Below, piece by piece: positions 24,388 to 36,285 of a DNA stretch of 64,000 bases; the first letter of the stretch is position 1; each line of letters begins with the position of its first letter. The DNA is from Torymus aiolomorphi (lineage: Eukaryota; Arthropoda; Insecta; Hymenoptera; Torymidae), in contig CM070877.1 in NCBI GenBank assembly GCA_036365515.1, forward strand, positions 66,104,522 through 66,168,521, read 5' to 3'. The notes beneath the pieces are model-generated. The model had not been told where the DNA came from, did not search any database, and worked only from the letters and a program-made list of their open reading frames with translations. The position numbers were made by a program, and so were the translations under genes.

Positions 24388-25009
24388 ATATACGAGCATA
24401 ATCATCACAGTTTCTAGGTGTGAGGTTATGTGACATTTTCGACCCTGAAATCAAAGATTAAATACAAATAATGTTCTGTACGGTATGTGGAAAAATTGTA
24501 TATTGCCTTCGGTAGCAATGAGGACCATGAACGCACGCGAGTTGGGCTTTCGCTTCGCTTGATCCTGAAATTATGGATAAGCACAAATAACTTTCTGTAC
24601 GACATATGAGGAAATTGTATATCTCTAGGTAAAGGTAATATATGGGCTGAACAGTGACAGAGACTCTATATAATATATAGAGATATAAAAAGTCTATCTT
24701 TTCCACGCCACTCAAGAGGTAGATAGATAGGCGCATTTTTTTATAGAGGTTTCCCCTTTTGTTTACTATCTTTGAATTCATTTTCCATTAAATATGTCAT
24801 TTTTTGTTTTCATAATAAAAAGTTAGTAAAAAAAGGCCTATTCCTTTGTTAAAAAAACTGTATAATTTTCAAGTATTACTTTTATTCTATTAAATAAACA
24901 TATGTTGTATTTTTAAACATTTTTATAGTTATTTAAATAACATAAATTTTAAGCTTGAAAGTCATTCAAAGCTTTTGAACTTCATATTGATTTCAAAGGT
25001 CGCTCAAAG

Positions 25010-25490
25010 TATGACACTAAAAATATTAATTATGAAGGTTGCTGAAAGCAGACCGAAACTTAAATCGAAACCATTGTTGAATTCTAAAAGTAGATCGATT
25101 TTGAAGGTTAAGCAAAAGAAAGTTAAGTCATTGAAAATATATTAATTTGAAAAGTTGTTGAAAGCTAATCAATTTTGGAGGTCTGAATACTAACATGTAT
25201 ATGTCAGACCTATTTTGAAGGTCGCTGATAGCAGACCGATTTTTGAAAGCTAATTAATTTTGGAGGTCTGATAACAGACCGATTTTGAAGTTCGCTGATA
25301 ACAGACTGGTTTTGAAGATCGTTGATAGGAGACTAATTTTAAAGGTCTCTGATAGCAGACCGATTTTAAAAACATTTTTTAATAATGTCGTTGATAGCAG
25401 ACCAATTAAGACATTTTTTAATACATTTTTTTTAAATTTAAAAGTTAATAAAAGTAGACCACTTTTGAAGGCCGCTGAAAGCAGATCAAT
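25010..25490 (+). repeat. degenerate 28-34-bp repeat with GGTC...GACC hairpins
   Basis: About a dozen units of the form TTTTGAAGGTCGCTGATAGC then AGACCGAT. Within each unit GGTC and GACC, and GCT and AGC, can pair to form a small hairpin. It starts where the left arm ends and stops beside the small ORF on the minus strand. Confidence 0.8.
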
Positions 25491-25891
25491 TATCTACTAA
25501 GATTTTCAATTCGATTTTTTATATAATTTAAATTATATTCTTTCAATGTCTCCTCTAAATATTCATTATACTTATTTGTTTCTTTTATATTTTCTTCTAT
25601 TTTTGTATTTAATTCGGACAGTCGATTTTCTTCTTCGAATGTATACACTTCTAAATATTTTTTTTCTGGATCCCATAATACTGGAAATTCTGTTTTATTT
25701 TGGTTTAAATGATTATTGTATTCATCTATTACATTGTTCATATAATTATTGTCCTCGTGGTCATGTTCTAACAACTGTTTATTTAAATCGTCTAAAATTT
25801 CAGCTTGTTCAATGGTGTGAACTTCTATAAATTTTTTTTCTTTTGGATCCCAACGTAATGGTATTGGTTTTACATCACCTTGATCTGCCAT
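25490..25891 (-). CDS. small intact ORF, 133 aa, internally duplicated; function unknown
   Basis: I do not recognise this protein. The frame extends to 26044, but Met at 25891 (MADQGD) begins where the composition becomes protein-like. It consists of two tandem units about 59 residues apart. The first, residues 10-62, starts PLRWDPKEKKFIEVHT; the second, residues 69-120, starts PVLWDPEKKYLEVYT. Each has a WDP-K-K-(F/L)EV(H/Y)T head and a charged, Asn-rich, probably helical tail. There is no signal peptide, membrane segment or zinc motif. It follows the Helitron helicase remnant on the same strand by about 100 bases and is the only intact frame in that element, so it may be a passenger gene. 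It could also be a chance survivor of a longer reading frame. Confidence 0.55.
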   Translation of the reverse strand: MADQGDVKPIPLRWDPKEKKFIEVHTIEQAEILDDLNKQLLEHDHEDNNYMNNVIDEYNNHLNQNKTEFPVLWDPEKKYLEVYTFEEENRLSELNTKIEENIKETNKYNEYLEETLKEYNLNYIKNRIENLSR

Positions 25892-25997
25892 GTTTTTTAA
25901 TTTAATATACCTTGAATTAATATAAATATTATAAAAAATAGTTTGCAATTTTATTACATAATAAATAAAAGAATAATTATAATTTTTCATCAAAAAT

Positions 25998-27480
25998 TTA
26001 TTTCCACACAATATTGATAATTTCCTCTGTATTTTCCGAATCATTTTGAATAAATATATTATTAGGATTCCTACATCTATAGTCTATAGTTATTTTTAAT
26101 CGCGTTCCATTGCATAAACCATTATTTATACTTAAGTTACTTATTAACATTACTATCGCATTAATTTTCAGATTTAATTGTGGAGGTAAACCTTGACGAA
26201 TATTATGCAAATATTCAATAGAAAAATTTATGTAAATATTATCATCTGATAGATCAATACCTTTATACGTAGCAGTATCTATACTATAATAAGTCATTTC
26301 ATCACTATCGATCAATTTTAATATTTTATTATTCAGAATAGTTGAATCTTCATTATGAGACGTTAAAATGACACTATTCATAGATAAATTATAAATTATA
26401 TCTTTACATATTTTCAAACAAACATCGACAGTTTTCCAACTGTTTGGTACTTTGAATGGATTAATTATTCCCTCTCCAATATCTAATATAAATAAAGCGA
26501 ATTCTTCATTGTTAGAACGAATATTTTTTTTTAAACTTCATTATATTGAAAAGTGACCAAATATCTGAATATTTTATTGTTTCTTGTACAATTGTGTTTC
26601 TACAACCGTTTTTAATAACTGGAAGAATTTGCCGAAAATCTCCTCCTAATACAATTAATTTCCCCCAAATTGTAAATTATTATTATTACAAACATCTCTT
26701 AATGTTTTATCTACAATGTCTAAAGCTTTTTTTGGTATCATTGATGCGTCGTCCCAAATTATTGCATCTACTTTCCGTAATTTTTTCTTAACAGAGTCTA
26801 ATTTTAAAAATGCACTTTCTATGCTTTCTAAATCTAAAGGTAATTTAAATGTTTTATGACTTCTCAATCCTTTTGTAATAGTATTGACGCAATACCATGA
26901 TTTTTCGTTTAATGATAATATTTCATTTATTTGTATGAGGGCATTGTTTAATTTATCATCTTTAAAATCTTCTATGAAAAAGTTATTAAATTCCTTCCAA
27001 ATATGATTACCATTAATATTTTCAGATAGTAAATACCAAGCAAAAAATTGACGTAGTTGATATCCTAACATAACGTCACAAGGTTCTTAGAAATATTTTT
27101 TATTTGTAAGTCATCATCAACTAAACCCATTTTTATTGCAGTTTCTCTGTATGTGTTATATGTAATTTTTTCATACGTTCGTAAATCTTGAAACGAAATT
27201 GCACCTTTAACATGATTTAAAATTAATTTTAAATTAAATCGTTCAACATCCTTTGAAGAAACAATATTTAAACGACCTATTATATAATTTTCTTGATTTC
27301 GTTTTCGTTTGATCCAACATTTATTTTTAAAGTTGTAATATTTAGGTATATTAACATATTTTATATTCCCTGTATAATTATCTTTTTTATTTAAATCAAA
27401 CCATGCTGTTAATGTTGTTTTATAATTTTCTAAAGCTTCAGTCTCGTTATTTTCTACAAAAATAATTCTTTGTTGATTTT
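25998..27480 (-). pseudogene. Helitron Pif1-type helicase, frameshifted fragment
   Basis: C-terminal half of a Rep-helicase of a rolling-circle transposon. Reading down the minus strand: 27480-27100 carries ERFNLKLILNHVKGAISF and KITYNTYRETAIKMGL; 27071-26655 carries GYQLRQFFAWYLL and AIIWDDASMIPK (Walker B-like); then LIVLGGDFRQILPVI near 26640; and 26417-25998 carries ILTSHNED, GLPPQLNLKINAIVML and NGLCNGTRL, the end of the helicase. Frames change near 27080 and at a run of five G near 26667. No Walker A is recognisable, and the Rep (HUH) part is absent from this locus. A Rep N-terminal fragment lies at 45730-47190. Confidence 0.85.
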
Positions 27481-28183
27481 CTGTACGATTTTCTGTATGA
27501 AAAATTTATGTTAATTAAATAACTATAAAAATGTTTAAAAATATAACATATGTTTATTTAATAGAACAAAAGTAATACTTGAAAATTTTACATATTTTTT
27601 AACAAAGGAATAAGCCATTTTTTACTAACTTTCTATTATGAAAAAACAATGAAATATTTAATGGAAAATGAATTCAAAGGTAGTAAAAAAGCGAAACCTC
27701 TATAAAAAAAAGCGCGCCTATCTATCTACCTCTTGGGTGGCGTGGAAAAGATAGACTTATTTGTGTTAAAAAAAATATCAATGGTCCTCATTGTTTGGAT
27801 ACAATATATAATTTTCCCATATACCTTACAGAAAGTTATTTGTGCTTAATCTTTAATTTCAGGGTCGAAAACGTCACATAACCTCATTCCTAGAAACTGC
27901 GAAGCCTATGCTCGTATGTCTATTATTTTTCCGATGATTAGTGCCGTTTATAATTATTTACGGCCCCAGCGAAGCGAGACTCCCTGATGTCAATGTGAAG
28001 ACACAGTACTTTACGCGTGGTGTGAGAAAAAAGGTCTTTGTCTCATGTATACCGAGGTGATAAATACGATTAAAGAAAAAAGTGAATATGAGGGGGGGTA
28101 AGAGGCTGGGAATGAGGGGCGAGCGGAGGAGGGGGCAGAGGGTCGCCTGCGTGGTGGATGAGGGGCGGGTGAGGGGGGCTCAG

Positions 28184-28345
28184 AGGTTATTTTAATATAA
28201 AAGAACTCATAGAAATACGCTGATTTTTACGTTATTTTGAGGTTGGCAGGCAGAGGGGGGTGGGGTGAGGGGCGGATTAGGGGGGGCTGCTGTTCAAAAA
28301 CAACATTAACATCTATATAATATAGGTAGATATATATGTATGCTG
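28184..28345 (+). repeat. direct repeat, downstream copy
   Basis: Partner of 24085-24218, roughly 80 percent alike by eye, with extra G-rich sequence inserted in the middle. Confidence 0.75.
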
Positions 28346-28879
28346 CCTTCCAACGCCTGCCGGTTGAATGATACTGTAACACTGAGTATTTTTAGAAGTT
28401 TAGTATTTTTATTATCATTACATTGCATATTAGGGACCAACCGAAATACCTATAAGGATAAATAAGAAAATAAATTATTCGGTAAAAGTTTAATACAGTA
28501 ATATATGCTTTGATATTCACCGTAGCAGCACACTACAACCAATTGACATTTCAATCAAACATCACACAAATGTTAATTATCGATCATCATGTTACAGCAT
28601 CTTTTTATAGGTAATCAAAAATATAAATACAATGTTATGTCTGCTACCAATTAAACCAGTATTATAGATCGTTTATGTGTTATTGATACTAATCAAAAGG
28701 TGGATTAGGCCAACTCGGGATATCACTTAGGTAGGGTAGCCGAAATGACTATTAAATTCAAAATATTGACCAATATACCTTTATCACTGAATGTCTTTTA
28801 TAAAATCATATTATAATAATTATGTCAATGATTTAAAAGTTATTTTGAGTGCATTATTGTTCTTTTGAAAACATCAATT

Positions 28880-29060
28880 CAAATGATGTATTTAAATCGA
28901 GCGAGCGTTAGCGAGTGAAATATTTTTGCATATGTAGTATATTACGGCACCAGTGTCGTACGATATTTTATAGCACGTTTACATAAATCCACTGTCACGC
29001 CTATCCGTGACATAAGTGCGGATTTATGTCACGCAGTGCTATAAAATTAATAATAGTAGG
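28880..29060. mobile_element. MITE-like palindrome with TTTTATAGCAC ends
   Basis: TTTTATAGCACGTT and ACGCAGTGCTATAAAAT bracket an inner hairpin with CACGCCTATCCGTG in the loop. A related palindrome lies at 59334-59608, sharing TTTTATAGCAC, CACGCCTATTCGTG and AGTGCTATAA. Confidence 0.65.
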
Positions 29061-30543
29061 ATACACGATTTCATGTTGTACGAGTTGTAAAGTTAAATTT
29101 GATTTTATGAATATATTTTATCATTTGGGATTGAATTCATCCACTTAAAAGTACACCACAATAGTCTTTATTTAGGGTAGGTGATAAACTATTTAAGTGA
29201 GGTAGAGACGTTTTTTCTTGAAAAAAATCGATTTTTTTGCTTTTATTATAGGAAAATATCTGTAGAATATTCTACGTTTTGCCCGAGAATGATATCTATT
29301 TTTTTTTTAAAGATAATGATAAAAAACCGCTGCCAATTCATTGGCCCGTGGCTTCCTCAAACTTAATTTGCTTATTCCTTTAATGAATTTTTAATAACAT
29401 AATTTATAATTTTTGCAACAATTTATGACATAATTATAATTAAATTCATTTATGATCGGAAGACTAAAAATTATTAATTTTTAAATTATGTATAAAATAT
29501 GAATAAAATAATAGGTATGATTTTTTTTTAAATTATATGTGAAAAATAAGTAAAATAATTGATTGTAATATTATCGTCAAAACCTTTTAAATTCCTAAAT
29601 AACCTTTACTTCAAATTATATTTTCTTTGTGAAATTTCACACATAGGGTACTTGTCTCTAGTAGTATGCCTGTCCGTATTTGTGTGCTCTTTCTGGAATT
29701 TCCGATGTAAGAAAAAGATTCTAACCTTAAAAATTATAAATGGCTATTACAAAACAAAAGCAGGTATACAACACGCGCGTATCACGCATGCCATTTCCAT
29801 TATCTAGTATACATTAATGCATTCCGGAATAATGACGATTTTAAAAGAGGCCTAAAATAGTTTTAACCTCAAATATCTCTGAAATTCATAAACGATTTCT
29901 TTTACCCTAAGAACTTTTGTAATAAATAATATACAAGTTATATTGTGCGATAGCAAAGAAAGTCATTTTCAAAAAGACTAAAATTTTAAATATCAAACAT
30001 CTCAAAAAATAAGCGTATAATATGGATGAAATTTTACACAGATATTGCCTATATTGCATATAAAATAGTCTATAAATATAAAAAAAATATTATTTTTCTA
30101 GCTATCACCGTTCTTTTGTTATTAACAAAAACGTAAAAATTGATAAATGAAAAAATGAGTTTTATATGTCAAACAGTTACGGGAGTAAAATTGTCTTATT
30201 CGCTTCAAAATTCATTGTAGAGGTAGATTCTTGATAGTTCTTAGCCAAGTTCTTTGGTCAAAATGATTGGTTAATAAATTTGAGAGACATTTGAGGTTGA
30301 AATTTATTCGTTTTTTTTTTAAATCGTGATTTCTCGAGAACAGCTCTATGTATTCGAATGGGATGAGTAGCATTCGAAAGAGAATTAAAAGACCTATATT
30401 TTCTAAGAAGAAAAAAATTTCTAGCTATCACGGTTATTTTGTTATTAACAAAAACCTAAAAATTGAAAAATGAAAAAAGATGAGTTATTCACAAAAATAA
30501 AAATGTGTTTTTTTTTAAAGTTTATTATCCCATAATGATGTTA

Positions 30544-32058
30544 TACAGGGTGTGTCAAAAGTTCCGGGACGGCCAGTTATCTCAGCGGGAATACATTTTC
30601 GGAAAAAATGTTTCATACAAAAGATGTAGGATTTTTCCCTGGCTATCCGATGGTGACCTTGAATTTGACCTTGGGCTTGACCTTCAAGGTCATTTGAAGG
30701 TCAAGTCGAATTTTTTAAATGGGAATCCTCCTTTTTTATTGCGCAAACCGAAAGAGGGAAAAATTCTCTTTCCAACGATATAAGACACATACGCGGTCAA
30801 ATGTGATCTAGAGGTCGTTTCAAGGTCAAGTCGGTAAAATGAGGTCAAATTGATCTTGGGCAGTCCAAAGCATGGAAACTAAGGGCGTTGGGAAAAAACT
30901 TTCCATACGAAAGTTTCCGCAAATCGAATGGATCATCTGATGGTGACCATGAATTTGACCTTGGGCTTGACTTTCAAGGTCATTTAAAGGTCAAGTCGAA
31001 TTTTTTGAATGGGAACCCTCTTTTTGTTGCAGAAATGCGGGAAAACTTACCTTTCCAGGGGTGTAAGATACATACGGGGTTAAAAGTGAGCCGAAGGTCA
31101 TTTGAAGGTCAACGTTCTTATACTCCGATCATCTGGACACCCCATCGAATTTCGTGTATCAGGGCGTTAAAAAACATTTTTTGTGCAAACGTTTCTGGAT
31201 CAAAACCCAGACCTGGGACCTGGCTAATCACCGCTGACCTTGGAACGACCTTGGGTCGATCCAACGGGGCAAACCGACCCCAGATACGGGTTCAGCGACC
31301 CCGAAAACCCATGGGTCCGTGGTTTCAAGCACCTTCTGAAATTCCTTCTGGTTTGACCTTGGAACGACCTTGGGTCGACCCAACGGGGCAAATCGACCTC
31401 AGATACGGGTTCAGCGACCCCGAAAACCCATGGGTCCGTGGTTTTAAGCACCTTCTGCAATTCCTTCTGGTTCGACCTTGGAACGACCTTGGGTCGATCC
31501 AGCGGGGCAAACCGACCCCAGATACGGGTTCAGCGACCCCGAAAACCCATGGGTCCGTGGCCCGCATTTCTGCAACAAAAAGAGGGTTCCCATTCAAAAA
31601 ATTCGACTTGACATTCAAATGACCTTGAAGGTCAAGCCCAAGGTCAAATTCAAGGTCACCATCAGATGCTCCATTCGATTTGCGGAAACTTTCGTATGGA
31701 AAGTTTTTTCCCAACGCCCTTAGTTTCCATGCTATGGACTGCCAAAGATCAATTTGACCTCATTTTACCGACTTGACCTTGAAACGACCTCTAGATCACA
31801 TTTGACCCCGTATATATCTTATATTGGTGGAAAGAGAATTTTTCCCTCTTTCGGTTTCCGCAATAAAAAAGGGGGCTTCCCATTTAAAAAAGTCGACTTG
31901 ACCTTCAAATGACCTTGAAGGTCAAGCCCAAGGTCAAATTCAAGGTCACCATCAGATAGCCAGGAAAAAATCCTACATCTTTTGTATGAAACATTTTTTC
32001 CGAAAATGCATTCCCGCTGAGATAACTGGCCGTCCCGGAACTTTTGACACACCCTGTA
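30544..32058. mobile_element. mariner-like MITE, 1,515 bp, TA target duplication
   Basis: The ends TACAGGGTGTGTCAAAAG are perfect inverted repeats flanked by TA (30542-30543 and 32059-32060), typical of Tc1/mariner. Inverted similarity runs over about 600 bases on each side and includes AAGGTCA-rich stretches like those of the rosa-type element. There is no transposase; the frames of up to 244 codons here are by-products of the repeats and are not conserved. Confidence 0.9.
31236..31560 (+). repeat. 119-bp tandem repeat, about 2.8 copies, in the MITE centre
   Basis: GACCTTGGAACGACCTTGG starts at 31236, 31355 and 31474, an exact 119-base period. Each unit also has GGGTTCAGCGACCCCGAAAA and CCCATGGGTCCGTGG. 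It occupies the unpaired centre of the element. Confidence 0.95.
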
Positions 32059-33092
32059 TATGTATATATTATATTTAATCTAGGGCATTCTTGCACGTTC
32101 ATCTAAATAAATAAATAAAGAAAAAAGTTTTAAAATTAATACTTTTTAACCTTCATAAATGAATTTAATTATAATTATGTCATAAATTGTTGCAAAAATT
32201 ATAAATTTTGTGATTAAAAATTAAGTCAAGAAATCAGCAAATTAAGTTTGATGAAGCTACGGGCCAATGAATTGGCAGCGGTTTTGTTTTCTCTAGTTAT
32301 CATGCGACAAAGAAAATAACTTTGCAAAATACGAAAATTTTCAAAATCAAATATCACAAAAAGTAATCGTACCATCTTGATGAAAGTTCGCACACATATT
32401 ATCTATATTACATACAAAATTGTCTATAAATTTGGAGCTGATACATGGAGCCGTTCTCGAGAAATTACGATTTCAAAGAAAGGTTAACAAAATTTTAACC
32501 TCAAATATTTATGAAATTTCTGGACTAATCAGTTTGCCCAAAGAACTCGACCGAGAACTATAAAAAATCTACCTCTACAAGGAATTTCAAAGTGATTGTC
32601 AATTTTGCTCCCTTAATCGTTGGACATACAAAACTCATTTTTTTCACATTTCAATTTTTTTCTCAAAAACTGGTCGACAAAATGAATTCAAATTTTTGCA
32701 GATTACAGCTATTTATATTCTGCACTACGATGATTTTTTTCAAGAAAATTGACCGTTTAGTTTAGGAGTTATAAGCTTTTAAAAATAAAACACGTTTTTG
32801 TTAATAACAAAAGAACCGTGATAGCTAGAAAAATAATTTTTTTTGAAGATATAGGTTTTTTATTCTCTTGCGAATGTTATCTATCCGATTAAAATATCTC
32901 ACTCTTATCATTAAAAAAAAGCAAAAACAAATTTTTAGAAAATCGAAAATTCGAAATAAAACAAAAACCCACCGGCAAATCAAAAAACGAATTTTTGACC
33001 CGCCATCACACAAAAAAAGCAAAAAAAATGAGACATGTCCGGTCAAAATCGATCGAGTAAAAACTGAGATCCAGGCGTATATACACCCACAT

Positions 33093-33111
33093 CGACACCC
33101 ACCCACCCACC

Positions 33112-33147
<36 letters not shown>

Positions 33148-33148
33148 T
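33093..33148 (+). repeat. (CCCA)n(CA)n microsatellite of the left outer arm
   Basis: CCCA units followed by CA units. The right-arm counterpart is the (GT)n tract at 52571-52793, much expanded. Confidence 0.9.
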
Positions 33149-33419
33149 CCATACAGATATTTTTAAAAAATCATGTATTTTGATTCCTAACACCTCGAAA
33201 AACAATTATAACATGTTTTTACAATAACTTAAAAAATTACTGTCACAAAGCTTCCTCTAGGAAAAAGCAATAATCTACCAAATGATCTAAAAATATTGAA
33301 TATACATATTGCAGAAAGAATAAGTTAAAAGAGTGGATTACCAAAAACATTTAAGAAAAATCTAATTAATATATATACCGAGTTTCCCCGAGCTCTGCCC
33401 GCGGTGCGAACGCTTGCGC

Positions 33420-33690
33420 CACACTTACTTCTTAAGTCATTGCTCAAGTAATGCTCAAGTAATTATTGAAGTAATTTCTTAAGAACTAAGTTGAATATTT
33501 TTCTAAGATCTTAAGTAATTACTTAAGTAAATATTTAAGTAATTTCTTACGTAGTATTCTCAATATATTTATGAAGTAATTACTTAAGTAATTACTTATT
33601 AGTTACTTAAGTAATTTCTTAACTAGTGTTCTTAAGTTATATTGCAAGTAATTACTTCAGTATTTCTTAAGTAATTACTTTGTTATTACT
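33420..33690. repeat. palindromic TTAAGTAATTAC array, left end
   Basis: About 20 imperfect copies of a 12-base self-complementary unit, AAGTAATTACTT, separated by short variants. It sits 45 bases inside the left terminus of the foldback element. Confidence 0.9.
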
Positions 33691-35559
33691 TACTTTTTCG
33701 GTTGCCTTAATAAAAACATCATCGTAAGTAACGTTAACCCACCTAATTTCTAAGGTTTTACCCTAAACTGTTTTTTTAAGCTTAACGTATTCAAACGTAC
33801 TTTATAGGTTATAAAACATATTCATTGCTCATTATTGTTTATTTGTGATTTTTTTATAGAGTTACATTACGGATCCCTGTATTTGTATATAAATATGAAT
33901 ATGAGCTTAAGTCACCTGTTGCCTTAAGTAAACAATATCGCGAATTACATTGTTCCATACAACTTCAGACTGTTGGCGTTTGCTAATTTACATTAAAAAA
34001 AAAACAAATATGTTTAGCTTTGTTTAGAACTAATATAGCTCCGCTCCAGAGCAGACTAAAGTCATGGAAAAAACCGAGGTGCGCTTCGCGCGTACTGCCT
34101 CATTTTCTTTCTGTTATTATTGCAGATTTTAACTATGATTTAGTTTCGATTAGTTTAAATGATAAAGAAAATTCAAAAATTTTACAATTATACCTCATCT
34201 TATGTTTGACTCATTTCCTTGCACCGATTTAAAATAGCCTTGTCATGTTATGAAAATAAAAGAATGTTATGTTTTTAAACGTTTGAACTAAAGGGAACAC
34301 AATAAGTAAGGCCGGGAGAAAGCCAGTTGATTATTAAACAAGCTCCAAAACCCAAACGGGTGGCGGATAAAAGTTCCACGTAGAAGAGGAAGGCACGAAG
34401 ACGGCCTTCAGAAAGATAGTTTATTATTCAATAAGCTCCAAAATCCATACAGCCGGAGGATGCGAGTTGCACGTAGAAACGAAAGGCACGCATACGTCTG
34501 GATGGAAGCCAACGGGTGTGAGTTCTACGTAGAAGAGGGAGGCACGCAGATGGGCGGAGAAAGTCCAGTTCATTATTAAATAAATTCCAAAAGCCCAATA
34601 CCCGGAGGATGCGAGTTCCACTAAAAAGTGGAAGGCACGCTGACTAGCAGGAGAAAGCCAGTTGATTATTAAATACACTCTGACACCCAAACAGCCGCGG
34701 GATGCGAGTCCGACGTAGATGAGGAAGGTACACAGACGTGTGGATGGAAGCCTATAGGTGCAAGTTCTACGTAGAAGAGGAAGGCATCCAGATGGGCTGG
34801 AGACGGCCAGTTGATTATTAAATATGCTCCAAAACCCAAATAGCTGGGGGATCCGAGTTTCACGCAAAAGTGGAAGGCACGCCGACTGATAGGAGACCGT
34901 CAGTTAAATATTAAATAAGATCCAAAACCAGATTAGCCGGGGATGCAAGTTCTACGAAGAAGAGATGGAACTCAGTCTGACGGGAGAAACCCCTAATTGA
35001 TTGTAAAATAAGCTCCAAAATCCGAACAGCCGGCAGATGCGACTTCCAAGAAGAAGAGAAAGACATGCAAACGGGCGACAGGAAGCCAGTTAATTATAAA
35101 AAATCTCTAAAACCAGAATAGCCAGGAAGCCAAGTTCCACGTACAAAAAGAAGGGATGCAGACGGATGTACAAAAACCAATTTAGTACGAGCTCTACGTA
35201 GAAGAGGAACACAGGCAGACGGATGGGAGAGAGCCCGTTGATTATGCAATGAATTCCTAAAATTTAAATGCAGGGGGATCCGAGTTCTGCGTAGAAGAGC
35301 AAGGTTTGCCGATGGGTGTACAAAAGCCAAGAAGTATGAGCTCTACGTAGAAGAGGAACACACGCAGACGGGCGGGAGAAAGCCAGTTGATTATGCAATA
35401 AATTGCTAAAATCCAAATAGCAGGGGGATCAGAGTTCCGTGTAGAAGAGAAAGAACGCAGACTGTCAGGAAAAAGCCAGTTCATTATTGACATAAATTCC
35501 GCGTAGACGAGGAAGGCTCGGGGACGGACGGGAGAAACCAAGTTGATTATGAAATAAAC

Positions 35560-36285
35560 TGTTACGTCCGTAACGTATTTCTAAAATCAATTTACATGCA
35601 TATTTCTCATCAGTAATTTTCTGACCCGCAAACTGATGTAATTGCGAATTTGACAAATGCAGCACTTCGGCTACGCAACAGCGTGACGTAGCGAGCCACC
35701 TACTTCGCGAAGGTGTACGCGCGCCGGAACTTTTATGTAGACTCAGCATTTCTCAACTTCGAAACCGAACGATTTTTGTCAAATGTTTACTAAATTTGTT
35801 TAAAAAGATGATTTTGAGTCAGCATCAAAATCATCTTCAACCTAATTTAATCGCTTAATAAATACGGCGAGTCTCACTACACAAATCAGTAATCGTGAAC
35901 AGATCGCGAACTCCGTACAACTCCAGTCGACAAAAGGAGTAGCGAATATTTTATACGGATCAAATACCCTACATTCAATTACGAAGAGAATTTCTTATAT
36001 CAATAATTTCAATAACATATCGGTATTAATTAATCGCGCATATTACGCATCTATTTACCCATCAATCGAACAAATCAAATATAATTAGTTGTAAAGCACT
36101 AGCGATTTTTTATCAATTCATTGTAAAAGTTCATTTATTTAATTGTTAAATAATTAGAAGTGAAATTGATTGAAACTGCAGCAGTGTATTTATTTCTAAG
36201 CCCTCAACAGGAAAAAGGTAAATAAGCCAAAATATATTTAACAGTCAAATATAAGAGTAGATTCCTCGACACTCAAGACTTAACA
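35560..36285. mobile_element. solo LTR, 726 bp, Gypsy-like, in the 93-bp array
   Basis: The insertion runs from TGTTACGTCC to GACTTAACA and is flanked by the 4-base duplication AAAC (35556-35559 and 36286-36289). The sequence on either side resumes the 93-base array. It carries an AATAAA signal near 35858. The TGTTA...TAACA ends and a 4-base duplication fit a Gypsy-type LTR left after recombination between two LTRs; no internal sequence remains. Confidence 0.88.

Larger units (their letters stand above)
24388..27930. mobile_element. inverted-repeat element with Helitron helicase remnant in its loop
   Basis: Arms of 420-560 bases face each other: about 24388-24955 with 27505-27930. Landmarks are ATACGAGCATA with TATGCTCGTAT, TTTCTAGGTGTGAGG with CCTCATTCCTAGAAA, GGTAGATAGATAGGCGC with its complement, and AACATATGTT-centred sequence. 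Canonical Helitrons lack long terminal inverted repeats, so either two copies of a flanking sequence lie head to head or a Helitron fragment was captured by a foldback element. Confidence 0.7.
27931..29317. other. intergenic tract with G-rich block and a MITE-like palindrome
   Basis: No supported gene. A G-rich stretch (about 28090-28290) includes the downstream copy of the direct repeat; the palindrome near 28880-29060 is listed separately. A short frame at 29181-29366 runs into the outer arm and ends NRCQFIGPWLPQT, as does a frame entering the opposite arm at 54391. Confidence 0.5.

Noticed and set aside
30888..31622. 244-codon open frame in the mariner MITE
   Set aside because: It is made from the inverted ends and the 119-base repeat, and mirror-image frames occur on the other strand.
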